A DNA stretch of 64,000 nucleotides, from assembly GCF_002924365.1 (NCBI RefSeq), contig NZ_PQWB01000019.1, forward strand, positions 1 to 64,000, in the 5' to 3' direction. The notes below the pieces were generated by a model. The model worked only from the letters and a program-made list of their open reading frames with translations, was not told where the DNA came from and ran no database searches. Both the position numbers and the translations under genes were made by a program. Shown here in pieces: positions 7,496 to 16,100 of the stretch. Position 1 is the first letter of the stretch. Each line of letters starts with the position of its first letter. This stretch comes from Chromobacterium alticapitis (GTDB taxonomy: Bacteria > Pseudomonadota > Gammaproteobacteria > Burkholderiales > Chromobacteriaceae).

Positions 7496-9025
7496 ATGAA
7501 GCGAACCCTGCTGGTATGGAGCCTGGCGCTGGCCGGCCTGATGCCGCTCGCCCACGCTGAAGTGAGCGCGGGCCATGCGCTGCCGCCCGGCATCGCCTGG
7601 CAACAGGGCGATGTGCCCGCCGCGTTCGCCAAGGCGCGCAGCGAAAACAAGCCGGTGTTCCTGTACTGGGGCGCGGTGTGGTGCCCGCCGTGCAATCAGG
7701 TGAAGTCCACCATTTTCAATCGGCCGGACTTCATCGCCGCCGCGCGCCAGTTCGTGCCGGTGTACCTGGACGGAGACAGCGATAACGCCCAGCAACTGGG
7801 CGAGAAGTTCAAAGTCCGAGGCTATCCGACCATGATACTGTTCCGTCCGGACGGCACGGAAATCACCCGCCTGCCGGGCGAGGTGGACCCGCAGCGCTAC
7901 TTGCGCACGCTGCAGCTGGGCCTGGTGACGGTCAAACCGGTGAAAACCCTGCTGGCCGACGCGCTGGCCGGCAAGCCGCTGGCGGCTGACGACTGGCAGT
8001 TGCTGGCCGACTACGCCTGGGATGTGGACCAGGGCCAGATCATCGCTGAGTCCGACGTCACTGTGACGTTGGCGCAGTTGGCTCAGCGGGTGCCGGCGGA
8101 TCAGGCGGCCACAGCCACCCGGCTGCAGTTGAAGGCGCTGGCCGCCCTGGCCGGCGACAAGCAGCCGCCGGCATTCGACAAGGCCGAGGCGCGGGCGCGC
8201 TTGCTGAAGGTGCTGACGGATGACAAGCTCGGCCGCGCCAACGCCGACATCTTGATCTACGCCGCCGGCGATATCCTGAAGCTGTTGGGCGACGCCGATG
8301 GCCTGTCGGCCGGCTTTGACGCGCAGTTGGCTCGCTTATCCAATGACGACACGCTGGCTTGGGGCGATCGCCTGGGCGCGGTGTCGGCCGAACTGGGCAT
8401 CTATAAGGTGCGCCACCCCAAACAAGCGCTGCCGGCCTCCTTGCTGGCCGAGGTGAAATCCAAGGCGACAGCGGCAGACCAGGCCAGCGTCAACCCCTAC
8501 CAGCGGCAGGCGGTGATCACCGCCGCAGGCGAGCTGTTGGCCGATGCAGGCTTGCTGGACGAATCGGACAAGCTGCTGCTGGGCGAATTGAAAACCTCGC
8601 ACGCGCCGTACTACCACATGCTGATCCTGGCCTCCAACGCCAAGGAGCGCGGCGACAAGGCCGCGGCGCTGGATTGGTATCAAAAGGCTTACCAGGCGGC
8701 CGAGGGCCAGGCGACGCGGCTGCAATGGGGCGCCAGCTACGTGGGCGGCGCGGTGGAGCTGGCGCCGCAGGACGCGGCGCGCGTGGAAGCCGCGGCCAGC
8801 GCGGTGTTCGCCGACGCGGCCAAGTCCGACAGCGCGTTCTACGAGCGCAGCCGCCGCTCGCTGGAACGGGTGGCCAAGCGCCTGCGCGACTGGAACAAGG
8901 AGGGCGCGCACCAGGAGGCGATCGGCCGCTTGGCTGGCCAGTTGAGCAGCGTGTGCGAGAAGCTGCCGGCCGCCGATGCGCAGAAACCGGTGTGCGATGG
9001 TTTAGTCAAAAACCTGAAGTCTTGA
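7496..9025 (+). CDS. Periplasmic thioredoxin-like protein with long C-terminal domain
   Basis: A 509-residue protein. Residues 1-21 form a signal peptide ending AHA. Residues about 30-145 are a thioredoxin fold with a CPPC active site at 63-66 (WCPPCNQVK) and the cis-proline segment GYPTMILF. The remaining 360 residues are Ala/Leu-rich helices with tetratricopeptide-like spacing (for example DKAAALDWYQKAYQAAEGQA), probably a protein-interaction scaffold. The CxxC points to disulfide reduction or isomerisation in the periplasm, but the partner is unknown. It is a single gene, with a terminator 20 bases after the stop. Confidence 0.82.
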   Translation: MKRTLLVWSLALAGLMPLAHAEVSAGHALPPGIAWQQGDVPAAFAKARSENKPVFLYWGAVWCPPCNQVKSTIFNRPDFIAAARQFVPVYLDGDSDNAQQLGEKFKVRGYPTMILFRPDGTEITRLPGEVDPQRYLRTLQLGLVTVKPVKTLLADALAGKPLAADDWQLLADYAWDVDQGQIIAESDVTVTLAQLAQRVPADQAATATRLQLKALAALAGDKQPPAFDKAEARARLLKVLTDDKLGRANADILIYAAGDILKLLGDADGLSAGFDAQLARLSNDDTLAWGDRLGAVSAELGIYKVRHPKQALPASLLAEVKSKATAADQASVNPYQRQAVITAAGELLADAGLLDESDKLLLGELKTSHAPYYHMLILASNAKERGDKAAALDWYQKAYQAAEGQATRLQWGASYVGGAVELAPQDAARVEAAASAVFADAAKSDSAFYERSRRSLERVAKRLRDWNKEGAHQEAIGRLAGQLSSVCEKLPAADAQKPVCDGLVKNLKS

Positions 9026-9046
9026 TTTCAGTGGTGGGATAAGCCC

Positions 9047-9075
9047 GCCCGCCAACCGGCGCGGCGGTTTTTTTT
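9047..9075 (+). terminator. Rho-independent terminator
   Basis: The GC-rich inverted repeat CCGCC...GGCGG is followed by eight T residues (9068-9075). It lies between the ends of the convergent thioredoxin-like and XRE-type genes. Confidence 0.7.
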
Positions 9076-9078
9076 ATT

Positions 9079-9921
9079 TCAATCAGCCAGCAGCGCCGCC
9101 AGCTTGGCCGCGCTGTCGTCGTCCGGCAGCGGGGTGAAGAGGGTGAGCCGCCTTTCGGAGCCGTCCTGCAAGGCGAAGCTGCTGTATTCGAAGCTCATCC
9201 GCCCCTGTTGAGGATGATTCAGCAGCTTGATGCCGGACAAGGGCTCCTGCACCTCGCGCCGGGGCCACCAGGCGCGGAACTCGCCGCTGTCGCGATTCAG
9301 CGCGTCCACCAGTCGTTCGAAAGCCGGATCGCCGGCGTGGCGGCCGTAATCTGCTCGGAACATCGCCAGCGCCGCGCGCGCCAGACTGTCCCATTCCGCC
9401 AACAGCGCGCGGTGAGCCGGGTTGGCGAATACCATGCGCAGCAGATTGCGTTCTTCCGGCGGCAGCCGGCGGTAATCGCCGAACAGCGCCGCGGCAGCGC
9501 GGTTCCAGGCCAGGATGTCCCAACGCAGGCCGGTGATGTAGGCCGGCTGATCGCGCAGATTGTCCAGCATGCGCAGCAGCGAGGGCTCGATGTGATTGCC
9601 TGGCGCGGCGGCGTCAGGCGCCGGGCGGCCGGCCAGGGCGAACAGGTGGCGGCGTTCGGCTTCGCTCAGCCGCAGCGCGCCGGCCAGCGACGCCAGCACG
9701 CCAGGCGAGGCCTGGACGTCGCGGCCCTGCTCCAGCCAGGTGTACCAGGCGGTGCCGATGTCGGCCAGCATGGCCACCTCTTCGCGGCGCAGCCCTGGCG
9801 TGCGGCGGCGCATGCCGGACGGCAGCCCCACCATGGATGGGTTCAGGCTTTCGCGGCGCGAGCGCAGGAAGGCGCCGAGTTCGGCCAGGCGTATGGTTTC
9901 GGAATGGTCGGTGCGGTTCAT
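9079..9921 (-). CDS. XRE-family regulator with MmyB-type ligand domain
   Basis: A 280-residue transcription factor. Residues about 12-90 form the helix-turn-helix with the subgroup signature RRTPGLRREEVAMLADIG and TWLEQGRDVQASPGVLASLA. Residues about 110-275 form the MmyB-like PAS-related domain (LDNLRDQPAYITGLRWDILAWN split over two helices, then NLLRMVFANP). Such proteins often repress an adjacent oxidoreductase gene. Here the regulator is divergent from an SDR gene, with 117 bases between starts, which fits that pattern. ATG 9921 is chosen because the HTH begins shortly after it; longer readings would cover the intergenic promoter. Confidence 0.85.
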   Translation of the reverse strand: MNRTDHSETIRLAELGAFLRSRRESLNPSMVGLPSGMRRRTPGLRREEVAMLADIGTAWYTWLEQGRDVQASPGVLASLAGALRLSEAERRHLFALAGRPAPDAAAPGNHIEPSLLRMLDNLRDQPAYITGLRWDILAWNRAAAALFGDYRRLPPEERNLLRMVFANPAHRALLAEWDSLARAALAMFRADYGRHAGDPAFERLVDALNRDSGEFRAWWPRREVQEPLSGIKLLNHPQQGRMSFEYSSFALQDGSERRLTLFTPLPDDDSAAKLAALLAD

Positions 9922-10038
9922 GGTAGCCACGATACCAGGATAATCCTGCAACTGTTTGTCATGTTTTGTCTGGCCGATGATGAGCGCGAGACCTCGGGAG
10001 GACAGTCGTCGTCCCGGTCCGCCCTCAAGGAGAGCGTC

Positions 10039-10752
10039 ATGACGAAACATGTTCTGATCATAGGCGGTTCGGCCGGCATGGGGCTGGCCAGCGCCAGGCT
10101 GCTGCTGAGCAAGGACTACCGCGTCACCATCGCCGGGCGAGACGCCAGGCGGCTAGAGGCGGCGAAGGCTGGGCTGGAGGGCCCGGTCGCCGCGCTGGCC
10201 ATGGATGCGGCCGACATCCAGGCCTTGCCGGAGGCTTTCCGCCGCTGCGGCCCCATCGATCACCTGGTGCTGGCCTTGGGCAGCAATAAAGGCGGGGGAA
10301 TGTTCGCCGAGACTAGCCTGGAGCAAGTGAGGCAGGGCGTGGAGGAGAAGGTTTACCCGCACTTCGCTTGCGCCCAGGCGGCGCTGCCGCATTTGGCTAA
10401 AAACGGCAGCATCACCTTTTTGTCCGCGGTGTCTGCGCAGGCCGCGCTGCGCGGCACCGCCGGGCTGGCAGCGGCCAACGCCGCCGTCGCCGCGCTGGCG
10501 CCGGTGCTGGCGTCGGAATTGCGCCCGCTGCGGGTCAATGCGGTGTCGCCGGGCGTGGTGGATACCCGCTGGTGGGATTTCCTGCCGGCTGAGGCCCGGG
10601 CGGCGTTGTTCGCCGGTTTTGTCGCCGCCACGCCGGTCGGCCGCGTCGGCAAGGCTGAGGACATCGCCGACGCGGTGGCGTTTTTGATCGGCAACAGCTT
10701 CATGACCGGTCAGGTGCTGATCTGCGACGGCGGCATTCGTTTGGGCGCCTAA
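10039..10752 (+). CDS. SDR-fold protein lacking the catalytic Tyr-Lys pair
   Basis: A 237-residue Rossmann-fold protein of the short-chain dehydrogenase family. The nucleotide-binding turn is GGSAGMG (9-15), the strand-4 region is LVLALGSNKGG, and the late motif is RVNAVSPGVVDT. Where classical SDRs have YxxxK, this protein reads GLAAANAAV, so Tyr is Leu143 and Lys is Asn147. It is either a known non-canonical SDR branch or catalytically different. ATG 10039 follows AAGGAGAG. It is divergent from the XRE/MmyB regulator, which probably controls it. Confidence 0.85.
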   Translation: MTKHVLIIGGSAGMGLASARLLLSKDYRVTIAGRDARRLEAAKAGLEGPVAALAMDAADIQALPEAFRRCGPIDHLVLALGSNKGGGMFAETSLEQVRQGVEEKVYPHFACAQAALPHLAKNGSITFLSAVSAQAALRGTAGLAAANAAVAALAPVLASELRPLRVNAVSPGVVDTRWWDFLPAEARAALFAGFVAATPVGRVGKAEDIADAVAFLIGNSFMTGQVLICDGGIRLGA

Positions 10753-10757
10753 GCTAC

Positions 10758-10790
10758 AAGCCGCGCGGACCGCAGGGCGCCGCGCGGCTT
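10758..10790 (+). terminator. Rho-independent terminator of the SDR gene
   Basis: The eleven-base arms AAGCCGCGCGG and CCGCGCGGCTT flank an eleven-base loop, followed within seven bases by a T5 run. Confidence 0.7.
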
Positions 10791-10822
10791 ATAATAGGTT
10801 TTTAAGAAACCGTTTTTCCCTC

Positions 10823-11230
10823 ATGTCCGTTTCCCGCTATCCCCTCAAAGAGGATGAGGTGACGATCACCGCGATGCGCGCCCAGGGCGCGGGCGGCCAG
10901 AACGTCAACAAGGTCTCGTCCGCCATCCACTTGCGCTTCGACATCGCCGCCTCGTCGTTGCCGGATTGGCTGCGCGAGAGGCTGCTGGGCTTGAATGACC
11001 AGCGCCTCAGCAAGGACGGCGTGATCATCATCAAGGCGCAGCAATACCGCACCCAGGAGCAGAATCGAGCCGATGCGCTGCTGCGGTTGCAGGCCTTGAT
11101 CGATGGTGCCAGCCATACGCCCAAAGCCCGCCGCGCCACCAAGCCGACTTACGGCTCGCAACAAAGGCGGCTGGCCGGTAAGTCGCAGCGCTCGGCCATC
11201 AAAACCCTACGCGGCCGAGTGGACGATTAG
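10823..11230 (+). CDS. arfB: Ribosome rescue peptidyl-tRNA hydrolase ArfB
   Basis: A 135-residue member of the YaeJ/ArfB family. The release-factor GGQ motif lies at 24-26 in AQGAGGQNVNKVSSAIHLRF. The C-terminal 35 residues are Lys/Arg-rich (KARRATKPT, QRRLAGKSQRSAIKTLRGR), the tail that enters the empty mRNA channel of stalled ribosomes. It hydrolyses peptidyl-tRNA on non-stop complexes. ATG 10823 gives the usual family length. It is monocistronic, with a terminator upstream and a separate small gene downstream. Confidence 0.93.
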   Translation: MSVSRYPLKEDEVTITAMRAQGAGGQNVNKVSSAIHLRFDIAASSLPDWLRERLLGLNDQRLSKDGVIIIKAQQYRTQEQNRADALLRLQALIDGASHTPKARRATKPTYGSQQRRLAGKSQRSAIKTLRGRVDD

Positions 11231-11304
11231 CCCGCGCTTGCGCGCCGCGCAAAGCCGGGTACAATGCCCGGCTCGATAATGTATTGAATCGCAAGGAAAT
11301 CCCG

Positions 11305-11508
11305 ATGTCGAAGAAGCCGCAAGAAAAACTGGATGAGGAAACGCTGGCCTTGCTGGCCTGGTGCGCGGAGGTGGAGACCCATCTGGTAGCGGCCGGCGCT
11401 ACCGAGGCCGAGGCGCAGGAGCACATTGAAGAGCAGGCCGAATGGTATACCGACCAATTTTTTGATGGCCTGACGCCGGAAGAGGCGGCCAAGGCGGCGC
11501 TGGCATGA
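11305..11508 (+). CDS. Small acidic hypothetical protein
   Basis: A 67-residue protein, strongly acidic and helical (EEQAEWYTDQFFDGLTPEEA), with no signal peptide or membrane segment. ATG 11305 is preferred over the upstream ATG 11284 because AAGGA lies at a normal distance. Its TGA overlaps the exonuclease ATG (ATGA at 11505-11508), so it is translationally coupled to that gene. I do not recognise a family; it could be a small partner of the exonuclease. Confidence 0.7.
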   Translation: MSKKPQEKLDEETLALLAWCAEVETHLVAAGATEAEAQEHIEEQAEWYTDQFFDGLTPEEAAKAALA

Positions 11509-12134
11509 GGCAGCGAGTCGCGGTCATCGACTTCGAAACCAATGGCATCACGCCGGGCCGCGACTGCCGCGCCACCGAGATAGGCGTGGCGATGGTGGAG
11601 GACGGCCGTGTGGTGGACCGCTTCCAGAGCCTGATGAACGCAGGCGTGTGGGTGCCGCCGATGATAGAGCGGCTGACCGGCATCAGCAACGCGATGTTGC
11701 AAGCCGCGCCGTCGGCGGGCGAAGTGATGGCCGAAGCGGCCCGCTTCGTCGGCGACACGCCGCTTGCCGCGCACAACGCCAGTTTCGACCGGAAATTCTG
11801 GGATCACGAACTGGCGCTGCTGGGGCTGGCGCGGCGGCAGAGTTTCGCCTGCACGCTGCTGTTGTCTCGCCGGCTGCTGCCGCAGGCGCCGGACCACAAG
11901 CTGGGCACCTTGACGCGTTGGGCCAAGCTGCCCGACACCGGCCGCGCCCACCGCGCGCTGGCCGATGCCGAGATGGCTGCCAATCTGCTGACGCTGCTGG
12001 GCGACACGCTAGCCGGCCAATACCGCTTGCCGGACATCGATCATGCCTTGCTGTGCAAGCTGCAGACGGTGACAGCGGCAAAGGTGAAGCCTTACTTGCT
12101 GGGCTTGCGGGAAAAAACGACGGAACGAGTGTGA
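11505..12134 (+). CDS. DnaQ-like 3'-5' exonuclease (DEDDh)
   Basis: A 209-residue exonuclease domain. The DEDDh residues are visible: Asp9 and Glu11 in VIDFETNG, Asp95 in NASFDRKFW, His149 in GRAHRALAD and Asp154 in the same segment. It is similar in size and layout to stand-alone epsilon-like exonucleases, with no polymerase or helicase domain attached. It should remove nucleotides from 3' ends of DNA or RNA using two metal ions; the biological substrate is not evident. It is coupled to the small acidic gene upstream. Confidence 0.88.
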   Translation: MRQRVAVIDFETNGITPGRDCRATEIGVAMVEDGRVVDRFQSLMNAGVWVPPMIERLTGISNAMLQAAPSAGEVMAEAARFVGDTPLAAHNASFDRKFWDHELALLGLARRQSFACTLLLSRRLLPQAPDHKLGTLTRWAKLPDTGRAHRALADAEMAANLLTLLGDTLAGQYRLPDIDHALLCKLQTVTAAKVKPYLLGLREKTTERV

Positions 12135-12162
12135 AAAACGGCGGCCAAATGGCCGCCGTTTT
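12135..12162 (+). terminator. Rho-independent terminator
   Basis: A perfect 12-base stem (AAAACGGCGGCC / GGCCGCCGTTTT) with loop AAAT, starting at the exonuclease stop codon. Confidence 0.9.
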
Positions 12163-12410
12163 CATTTCCCGAGATTTGCCGCGTCTTGCGGACCCGCCGC
12201 GCATGGCGGGTTCGGCTGGCAAGATTGAGGGCGGCTTCCAGGGTATTGCCTAACCATCGAATGGATGGTCTCTAGATGAGGGAGCGCCGCCAGTGCGCTG
12301 GCCGCTCCTGATGTTTGCCGCCCATTTCCAGCTTAGTCTCGGCGTGGCTTGGGCGGTATGCGGAAGAATACTAGCTAGTACGATTGCGGATGATCAGCCA
12401 AGGGGGAGGC
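12163..12410. other. Non-coding stretch upstream of the methyltransferase
   Basis: No gene is seen in these 248 bases. An imperfect hairpin (GGAGCG...GCCAG / CTGGCCGCTCC, 12281-12309) and the ribosome-binding site GGGGGAGG before ATG 12411 are the only visible structures. Confidence 0.5.
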
Positions 12411-13181
12411 ATGGACGGGATACGGGAAGAGGCGCGACAGGGTTTTTCCAAGGAGGCCGGCGCTTATGACAGGGGGCGGCCGGAGTATGCGCCGCAATTG
12501 GCGGATTGGTTGAGCGGGGCGCTGGGCCTGGGGGCGGACTCCGCCGCGCTGGATCTGGGCGCAGGCACCGGCAAGTTCACTGCGCTGCTGGCGGCCGTGG
12601 CCGGCAAGATATGGGCGGTGGAGCCCGTCGACGAGATGAGGGCGCGATTGCAGGCCAAGTTGCCTGTAGTCCGGGCCTTGGCCGGAACGGCGGAACTTAT
12701 CCCGCTGCCGGATGCGTCTGTGGATGCGGTGGTGTGTGCCCAGGCCTTCCACTGGTTCTCTAGCGAGGCGGCGCTGGCCGAAATCCGCCGCGTGCTGAAA
12801 CCCGGCGGCCGGCTGGGGCTGGTGTGGAATGTGCGCGACGAGTCCTGCGACTGGGTGGCGGCCATCACAGAACTGATGCGGCCGTATGAAGGCGACACGC
12901 CGCGCTTCCATAGCGGCGATTGGCGGCGGCCGTTCGAAACCAGCCGCCATTTCAGCGCGCCGGAGCTGACTGCCTTGAGCCATTGCCATGTCGGCCCGCC
13001 GGAGCGGGTGATCGTGGACCGCTTCTTGTCGGTCAGCTTCATCGCCGCGCTGCCGGACGAAGAAAAACGGCGCTTCGCCGAAGCGCTGCGCCGTCTGATC
13101 GCCACTCATCCGGAGCTGCGAGGCAGGGGCGAGGTGGCTTTTTCCTACCGCACCGAGGCGTATCGCTGCGTCCGGCTGTAG
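12411..13181 (+). CDS. Class I SAM-dependent methyltransferase
   Basis: A 256-residue protein. The N-terminal GFSKEAGAYDRGRPEY leads to SAM motif I LDLGAGTGKF (47-56), an acidic strand-2 end (VEPVDEM), motif II DAVVCAQAFHWF and post-motif RRVLKPGGRLGLVWN. This is the Methyltransf_11 arrangement seen in small-molecule methyltransferases. The C-terminal third is helical and likely forms the substrate lid. ATG 12411 is preceded by GGGGGAGG. The substrate is unknown. It is convergent with kdsA with only six bases between stops. Confidence 0.85.
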   Translation: MDGIREEARQGFSKEAGAYDRGRPEYAPQLADWLSGALGLGADSAALDLGAGTGKFTALLAAVAGKIWAVEPVDEMRARLQAKLPVVRALAGTAELIPLPDASVDAVVCAQAFHWFSSEAALAEIRRVLKPGGRLGLVWNVRDESCDWVAAITELMRPYEGDTPRFHSGDWRRPFETSRHFSAPELTALSHCHVGPPERVIVDRFLSVSFIAALPDEEKRRFAEALRRLIATHPELRGRGEVAFSYRTEAYRCVRL

Positions 13182-13187
13182 CCTTGC

Positions 13188-14183
<996 letters not shown>

Positions 14184-14204
14184 TCACAATGAAAGCATCG
14201 CGCC

Positions 14205-14909
14205 ATGGCTGATTTGTCCGCCTTCGCCATCGCCGGCAAGTGGCCGGCCCAGCACCCGGACCGGCTGCAGCTGTATTCGCTGCCCACGCCCAACGGCGTC
14301 AAGGTTTCCATCATGCTGGAAGAGACCGGCCTGCCGTACGAGGCGCATACGGTCAGCTTCGAGCGCAACGAGCAAATGTCGCCCGAGTTTTTGTCCCTGA
14401 ACCCGAACAACAAGATCCCGGCCATCCTGGATCCCAACGGCCCGAACGGCGAGCCGCTGGGCTTGTTCGAGTCCGGCGCCATCCTGATCTATCTGGCCGA
14501 GAAAACCGGCAAGCTGCTGCCGGCGGACCCGGCCGCGCGCTACGAAACCCTGCAGTGGCTGATGTTCCAGATGGGCGGCGTAGGGCCGATGTTCGGCCAG
14601 GTGGGCTTCTTCCACAAGTTCGCCGGCAAGGATTATGAGGACAAGCGGCCGCGAGACCGTTACATCGCCGAGGCGCGCCGCCTGCTGGGCGTGCTGGAGG
14701 GGAGGATGGCCGGCCGGCAATGGATCATGGGCAATGAATACACCATAGCCGATATCGCCATCTGGCCCTGGGTGCGCAATCTGGTGGAGTATTACAACGC
14801 CGGAGAGCTGGTGGGCTACGCTGACTTTCCGCAAGTGCAGCGCGCCATGCAGGCCTTCGTCGCGCGGCCGGCGGTGGTGCGCGGGCTGGTGGTTCCGCCG
14901 CGGGCCTAG
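14205..14909 (+). CDS. Glutathione S-transferase, Ure2p/YfcG-like
   Basis: A 234-residue GST. The N-terminal thioredoxin-like domain reads LYSLPTPNGVKVSIMLEETG with the conserved cis-proline NNKIPAILDP and the glutathione-gamma-Glu binding FESGAILIYLAEKTG. The C-terminal helical domain includes YTIADIAIWPWVRN, the N-capping box of GSTs. The TPNGxKV start resembles YfcG/YghU disulfide-bond reductases rather than classical transferases. It is cytoplasmic and monocistronic. Confidence 0.88.
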   Translation: MADLSAFAIAGKWPAQHPDRLQLYSLPTPNGVKVSIMLEETGLPYEAHTVSFERNEQMSPEFLSLNPNNKIPAILDPNGPNGEPLGLFESGAILIYLAEKTGKLLPADPAARYETLQWLMFQMGGVGPMFGQVGFFHKFAGKDYEDKRPRDRYIAEARRLLGVLEGRMAGRQWIMGNEYTIADIAIWPWVRNLVEYYNAGELVGYADFPQVQRAMQAFVARPAVVRGLVVPPRA

Positions 14910-14977
14910 CATTATTACCGCTCGGAGGTCATGGGTTTGTAATTTGTTTTGTCGGGTATGGGTTTAATATTGGCGAG

Positions 14978-14992
14978 CCGATTTTAAATCGG
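14978..14992. promoter_or_regulatory. Dyad CCGATTT-T-AAATCGG upstream of the GH18 gene
   Basis: A perfect seven-base inverted repeat about one centre base, 53 bases before the GH18 start. It is a candidate operator; no regulator can be assigned. Confidence 0.4.
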
Positions 14993-15009
14993 TTTGGGAT
15001 TGGAGCCTA

Positions 15010-15025
15010 GGCTGGTTTGCCAGCC
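15010..15025 (+). promoter_or_regulatory. Leader hairpin GGCTGG-TTTG-CCAGCC
   Basis: A perfect six-base stem with a four-base loop, 20 bases before the GH18 start codon, within the probable 5' untranslated region. Confidence 0.4.
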
Positions 15026-15044
15026 AAATACCGGGACAAGAGAA

Positions 15045-16058
15045 ATGAAAAAACGCATCGCCGCCGCGCTGATCTGCAGCCTGATGGCCGCCGCCGTCCA
15101 GGCCGCGCCCATGGTTCTCGCTTACTACTCGGGCTATCCCGGCAATTACGCCGCGCTAAGCAAGTATTCCGCTAATTTCAACGCCGCCGCCATAGACTTC
15201 TACAACATCACAGCACAGGGCGTGGTGACGGGCAATGGCGACGATGCGCCGGATGATGCCATCGCCTTCCTGCGCGGCAAGGGGATCGCGGCCTATGGCT
15301 GTGTGTCCAATGTGGATGGCAAGGGCAACTGGAGCGCCGGCATCGCTCACGCGGTATCCACCTCGACTTTGCTGCCGGCCGTGGCCAATCTGGTGAAGTT
15401 CGCGCAGCGGAACCGCTTTGCCGGCATCAATGTCGATTTCGAGAACGTGGCGCAGGGCGATCGCAACAATTTCGGCAATTTTGTGCAGACGCTGGGTCGT
15501 GCGCTGCACGCTCAGGGCTTGAAGTTGATCGTCAGCGTGCCTGCCTTTTCCAGCGCCGATTTCGATCATGAGGGCAATTACGGTTATGACCTGCAGGCGC
15601 TGGGCGCCAGCGCGGATTATCTACAGATCATGACTTACGACGAGGCGATACCTGCCTGGAGTCCGGGACCGGTGGCCGGCGCGGACTGGATGGAGAACGA
15701 TCTGGATTACGCAGTGTCGCTGGTGCCGGCGTCCAAGATCCTCAACGGCATCCCGGCCTATGGCTATGACTGGCAAGGCGAGGGCGTCGGCGGCATGCTG
15801 TACTGGAAGGACACCCAGGCCTTGATCGCGCGCTCCGGCGCGCAGCCGCGATACGATGCCGGGAGCGATTCATGGACCTTCGGCTATGATGCGGCTGACG
15901 GCAGCCGCCACACGGTATGGACCGAGAACGCGCGCAGCGTGGCCTTGAAGGCCAGTCTGGTCAATGCCTATGGTCTGGGCGGCACATCCTTGTACGCGCT
16001 GGGCATGGAGGATGCCAAGTTCTGGGGGGCGGTCAGGAAAGGACTGAGCCAGCCGTAA
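15045..16058 (+). CDS. Secreted glycoside hydrolase family 18 protein
   Basis: A 337-residue protein with a signal peptide (1-20, ending VQA). The GH18 strand-4 motif GINVDFE (127-133) supplies catalytic Glu133 with its helper Asp131. LQIMTYDEA and the C-terminal region ending SLYALGMEDAKFW are the later barrel strands. GH18 enzymes hydrolyse chitin or N-acetylglucosamine-containing glycans; the absence of a chitin-binding or LysM domain and the short form resemble the YaaH/YdhD branch acting on peptidoglycan-type glycans as much as chitinases. Start ATG 15045 directly precedes the MKKR signal peptide. It is monocistronic between dyads upstream and a shared terminator downstream. Confidence 0.85.
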   Translation: MKKRIAAALICSLMAAAVQAAPMVLAYYSGYPGNYAALSKYSANFNAAAIDFYNITAQGVVTGNGDDAPDDAIAFLRGKGIAAYGCVSNVDGKGNWSAGIAHAVSTSTLLPAVANLVKFAQRNRFAGINVDFENVAQGDRNNFGNFVQTLGRALHAQGLKLIVSVPAFSSADFDHEGNYGYDLQALGASADYLQIMTYDEAIPAWSPGPVAGADWMENDLDYAVSLVPASKILNGIPAYGYDWQGEGVGGMLYWKDTQALIARSGAQPRYDAGSDSWTFGYDAADGSRHTVWTENARSVALKASLVNAYGLGGTSLYALGMEDAKFWGAVRKGLSQP

Positions 16059-16076
16059 ACGGCTGCGGGTCACGGA

Positions 16077-16099
16077 AAACAGGGCGCCAGGCCCTGTTT
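16077..16099. terminator. Bidirectional terminator
   Basis: Nine-base arms AAACAGGGC and GCCCTGTTT with loop GCCAG lie between the convergent GH18 gene and the efflux operon. Confidence 0.8.
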
Positions 16100-16100
16100 C

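Noticed and set aside
9083-9523. Alternative frame inside the XRE-type regulator as a separate gene
   Set aside because: It overlaps the MmyB domain fully, is Arg/Gly-rich and has no ribosome-binding site.
12281-12309. Hairpin as a terminator in the 12163-12410 gap
   Set aside because: The stem has a two-base bulge, there is no T-run, and a strong terminator already lies at 12135-12162.
15010-15025. Lux box in front of the GH18 gene
   Set aside because: GGCTGG-TTTG-CCAGCC lacks the CTGNCC half-site; reported only as a hairpin.
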